A DNA stretch of 64,000 nt from Caldicellulosiruptor morganii. Lineage in GTDB: Bacteria > Bacillota > Thermoanaerobacteria > Caldicellulosiruptorales > Caldicellulosiruptoraceae. The translations under genes were made by a program, and so were the position numbers. Of this stretch, positions 61,614 through 64,000 are shown one piece after another. The stretch covers positions 156,001 through 220,000 of the forward strand of contig NZ_CP113865.1 in the NCBI RefSeq assembly GCF_026810225.1, given 5' to 3'. Position 1 is the stretch's first letter. Every line of letters begins with the position of its first letter. The notes beneath the pieces are model-generated. The model was not told the DNA's origin. It saw only the letters and a list, made by a program, of their open reading frames with translations, and searched no databases.

Positions 61614-62605
61614 TACTGCTCATAAAATTCCACCGGTCCAAAGTTAAATGCTTCTATCTTTTTCTCCAATACCAGAAACCGTCTTATATCAAAACACAGG
61701 CTGCATTTGTGAAGATAGGCTTTTTTTGGTTCATATCCAAAGTTTTCTCTGGCAAACTTGAAAAGCTCACCAACACCTTTTGTGTAGAGCATATTTACAA
61801 AGAAGTACTTTTTGCTATCAAGATCTTTTCCCAGGTCATCAATAGAAATTTTGAAACCCACACATGGGTTTGGAATAAAATTTCCAAAAAGGTCCATGTG
61901 GAAATGAGTTCTGCTGTCAAGTTCATGGCAGGGGGAAGAGTTTTCTACTATTTCATCAGCGCTCTTTTTTGGAAAGAACTCTTCAAAGGTTTTTATTGCC
62001 CTTCCATTTAATGTAAGATAATAGCGCAAAGGCAGTGCTTTTACATAGTTTTCTCCAAAGGTAGCTATGTACTCTGCAAAGGAGTGTGTTTTTTCAATGT
62101 CAAACCTTTTTATATCGGGTAAAAATCCTTCTATCCATGGGAAGATTTCAATTCCGGCTTCCTTTAAAAGGTTAATTAGCCTCAGCACTTTTTTTAGCGG
62201 AATGTATTCGTTGTGAAATGGACTTATTGAAACCAGGATTGTTTCTATTCCAAGGCTCTTTAGTTCTTTTAGCTTTTGCTTTGCCTCTTTTTCATTTTCC
62301 ACCCATGATGCATTGGTTTCTATGTACTCAATGTATACTCCATTTTCATTTGCCTTTTCTACAACCTTTTTAAAACCTTCAAAGTTCAAAAAAGGCTCAC
62401 CACCGCCTATATGGACAGAGTAAACTCCAAACTTTTTTAAGGTTTTAAAGATTTTGTCTGCCATCTGAGGAGTTATATACTCTTTTTTCCATGAAGGGGA
62501 GCTGTTGTAAAGGCAGTGCCTGCATCTTGATGAGCAGTAGTAATTTGTTATAACACCGCCCGAGATAAGCCTGTCAATTTTAAGATTGCCATTTGAAGCT
62601 ATCAT
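61610..62605 (-). CDS. Radical SAM protein, function unknown
   Basis: A 331-residue enzyme. CSSRCRHC gives CX3CX2C; IGGGEPFLNFEGF and IETNASW are core radical SAM strands. The C-terminal third has further cysteines (SPCHE, NPCVGF, KCSLCFDI), suggesting an auxiliary cluster of SPASM-like type. No peptide precursor gene is adjacent, so a RiPP role is not supported; tRNA or cofactor chemistry are equally open. Confidence 0.8.
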   Translation of the reverse strand: MIASNGNLKIDRLISGGVITNYYCSSRCRHCLYNSSPSWKKEYITPQMADKIFKTLKKFGVYSVHIGGGEPFLNFEGFKKVVEKANENGVYIEYIETNASWVENEKEAKQKLKELKSLGIETILVSISPFHNEYIPLKKVLRLINLLKEAGIEIFPWIEGFLPDIKRFDIEKTHSFAEYIATFGENYVKALPLRYYLTLNGRAIKTFEEFFPKKSADEIVENSSPCHELDSRTHFHMDLFGNFIPNPCVGFKISIDDLGKDLDSKKYFFVNMLYTKGVGELFKFARENFGYEPKKAYLHKCSLCFDIRRFLVLEKKIEAFNFGPVEFYEQY

Positions 62606-62728
62606 GACTTAACAAACATTCCCCTTTCTTTTCAAAAGTGCTTGTCTTTTTTTGAAAACTATTATAATATTATTATGTTAGTTTTGAGCCAAAAAATCAA
62701 ATTGATAAATAGGGGGCAAAAGAACTTT

Positions 62729-63100
62729 ATGAAACTATTTGATTTCTTATTTGAAATAGCGTTTGCGACAAACAATGCGCAGGGTTCATCAAGTCAGGCA
62801 CCGGCGGGGGCTACATGGGTGCTTGTGTTCACACAGCTAATTCTTCCTCTGCTTTTGATGTTTGCTATTTTCTACTTTCTCATAATTCTTCCACAGAGAA
62901 GGAAGGAAAAGCAGTTCAGGGATATGTTAAACTCACTCATAGTTGGCGACGAAGTGGTTACAAATGGCGGTATTATTGGCAAGATTGTAAACATCAAGGA
63001 TGACATTTTGACAATTGAGGTAGGGGCTGACAGGGTAAAGCTGAAGGTTTACAAGTGGGCTGTAAAAGAGGTTTTGAAGAAGGCTGAACCAAAAGATTAA
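62729..63100 (+). CDS. yajC: Sec translocon accessory subunit YajC
   Basis: A 123-residue protein with one helix (about 28-50, LILPLLLMFAIFYFLIILPQ) followed by the family motif PQRRKEKQFRDMLNSLIVGDEVVTNGGI. ATG 62729 has AGGGGGC upstream; the frame continues to 62642 without a site. A Ser/Gln/Ala-rich lead precedes the helix. Confidence 0.92.
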   Translation: MKLFDFLFEIAFATNNAQGSSSQAPAGATWVLVFTQLILPLLLMFAIFYFLIILPQRRKEKQFRDMLNSLIVGDEVVTNGGIIGKIVNIKDDILTIEVGADRVKLKVYKWAVKEVLKKAEPKD

Positions 63101-63130
63101 AAGAAAAATGCTGTAAACTTAAAAGAAGGA

Positions 63131-63172
63131 ATGGTTCTGAAGGATGATGGCTTCAGAGCCATTTGTTTTTAA
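63131..63172 (+). terminator. Terminator-like hairpin after yajC
   Basis: ATGGTTCTGAAG pairs with CTTCAGAGCCAT (12 bp, one G-U) around an 8-nt loop, followed by TTGTTTTTAAG. It covers the only ATG codons at the start of the rsmA frame. Confidence 0.75.
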
Positions 63173-64000
63173 GAACGACTTTATTTTTGATAAAGAAGGA
63201 GTTGAGATTGCCATTACAATTTCTGAGCTTCTTTCACTTCTTGAAAAATATCATCTTAAGCCGGATAAAAAACTCGGGCAGAATTTCTTGATTGATGAGA
63301 ATATTGTGAGAAAGATAATAAATCTTGCAGGAATTGATCAAAAAGAGGTCCTGGAGATTGGTTCAGGACCGGGAACTCTGACAGCCTTTCTTTCTCAAAA
63401 AGCTAAAAAAGTCTTTGCTGTTGAGATTGACAAAAAGATATTGAATGTTCTGAAAGAGGTCTGTCAGAATCTTTCGAACGTAGAGATAATAAATGAGGAT
63501 TTTCTTGAGCTTGATGTTAAAAAATTAACAATTGACCAAAAACTCTGTGTTGTTGGGAATCTGCCATATTATGTAACTTCACAGATTCTGTTCAGGTTAT
63601 TTGAGGAAAGAGATTATATAGAGTCATTTACAATCATGGTTCAGAAAGAGGTGGCACAGCGACTTTTGGCAAAGCCCGGCTCAAAGGACTATGGTATCCT
63701 GACAGTTGCAATTAACTTTTATTGTAAAATTGAGGATTATTTTCATGTTAGCAAAAATGTATTCTATCCGCGGCCCGAGGTTGACTCAACTGTTTTGAAA
63801 GCAAGCTTCAAAGAGGATATTCCGGATATTGATGAGAGGAAATTTTTCAGAATAGTACATGCATGCTTTTCCACAAGAAGAAAGACCATTTTGAACTCTC
63901 TTTCAAATTCACTTGAGATTGAAAAGGCAGAGGTAAAAAATATACTGAATAAAGCCTGTTTGCAGGAGAATTTGAGAGCAGAGGACCTGGATCTGGAACA
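63144..64000 (+). CDS. rsmA: 16S rRNA (A1518/A1519-N6) dimethyltransferase RsmA (KsgA), 3' end outside window
   Basis: 285 codons are open to the window edge. KPDKKLGQNFLIDENIVRKI, VLEIGSGPGTLTAFLSQKA, GNLPYYVTSQILFRLFE (NLPY catalytic motif) and PRPEVDSTVLK are diagnostic. The start is uncertain: ATG 63144/63147 lie inside the terminator-like hairpin, and the first 25 residues are atypical. An AAGGAG at about 63199 precedes an in-frame ATT, so a rare-codon start near 63210 is possible. Confidence 0.88.
   Translation, partial: MMASEPFVFKNDFIFDKEGVEIAITISELLSLLEKYHLKPDKKLGQNFLIDENIVRKIINLAGIDQKEVLEIGSGPGTLTAFLSQKAKKVFAVEIDKKILNVLKEVCQNLSNVEIINEDFLELDVKKLTIDQKLCVVGNLPYYVTSQILFRLFEERDYIESFTIMVQKEVAQRLLAKPGSKDYGILTVAINFYCKIEDYFHVSKNVFYPRPEVDSTVLKASFKEDIPDIDERKFFRIVHACFSTRRKTILNSLSNSLEIEKAEVKNILNKACLQENLRAEDLDLE

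Noticed and set aside
61610..62605. RiPP-maturating radical SAM enzyme
   Set aside because: No small precursor ORF with a leader is found next to it; neighbours are gtrA and yajC.

Overview
The window reads as a chromosomal segment of a low-GC, thermophilic, anaerobic Gram-positive bacterium. Several very large S-layer-homology (SLH) envelope proteins, a Na+-pumping decarboxylase operon, AGGAGG-like ribosome sites with many GTG/TTG starts, and IS200/IS605 and ISL3 relics point to a relative of Caldicellulosiruptor. That assignment is inference from content. I see no rRNA, tRNA or CRISPR array.

Left part (1-16 kb): a CadC/CadA-type metal-efflux pair with a CadC/SmtB-type operator; a glycosyltransferase, HAD phosphatase and SRAP DNA-crosslink protein; a four-gene biotin-dependent Na+-translocating decarboxylase operon; a methyltransferase; a chemoreceptor; and a 1012-residue SLH/Ig-like S-layer protein whose mRNA probably begins with a 13-bp hairpin. 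A short ISL3-derived element follows. Middle (16-33 kb): a five-gene envelope operon (secreted two-repeat protein, MacA-like adaptor with two lipoyl modules, MacB-type ATPase and permease, and an SLH protein with five copies of a new-looking repeat) whose start site sits in a perfect 28-bp palindrome; an ISL3 transposase relic; an HD hydrolase/YwgA-like pair; a Uma2 nuclease-fold protein; a third SLH protein; and a VapBC-type pair.

Centre (32.6-45 kb): QueD and FolE2 (7-deazaguanine entry), TsaE/TsaB/RimI, a nonsense-mutated TnpB element, a GGDEF-EAL protein, then a compact poorly described cluster: Mrp/NBP35 ATPase, glycine-rich DUF5320 peptide, Fur-family regulator, His-tailed NifX-like protein and DUF134 protein. 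Two of its promoters share a TTGRCATATGCCA operator. A DUF1646 ion transporter and a RelE-type pair close this part.

Right part (45-64 kb): a c-di-AMP (ydaO) riboswitch leads into a gene usually called lysine 2,3-aminomutase, but its substrate-side residues are Lys332 and Asn369, the glutamate 2,3-aminomutase signature. It therefore looks like c-di-AMP control of beta-glutamate osmolyte synthesis. Next come relics (VanZ, sugar-ABC ATPase), TrmI, a CBS protein, a YhfC-type membrane protein behind paired operators and an attenuator, an intact TnpB element inside a broken membrane gene, a frameshifted Rpn nuclease, and a complete TPP-riboswitch thiamine operon (thiSGHFECD). Then Tgt, a GT2/GtrA lipid-glycosylation pair, a radical SAM protein, YajC and the start of RsmA.

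Decay is concentrated around mobile elements: at least seven broken genes or element relics are visible.
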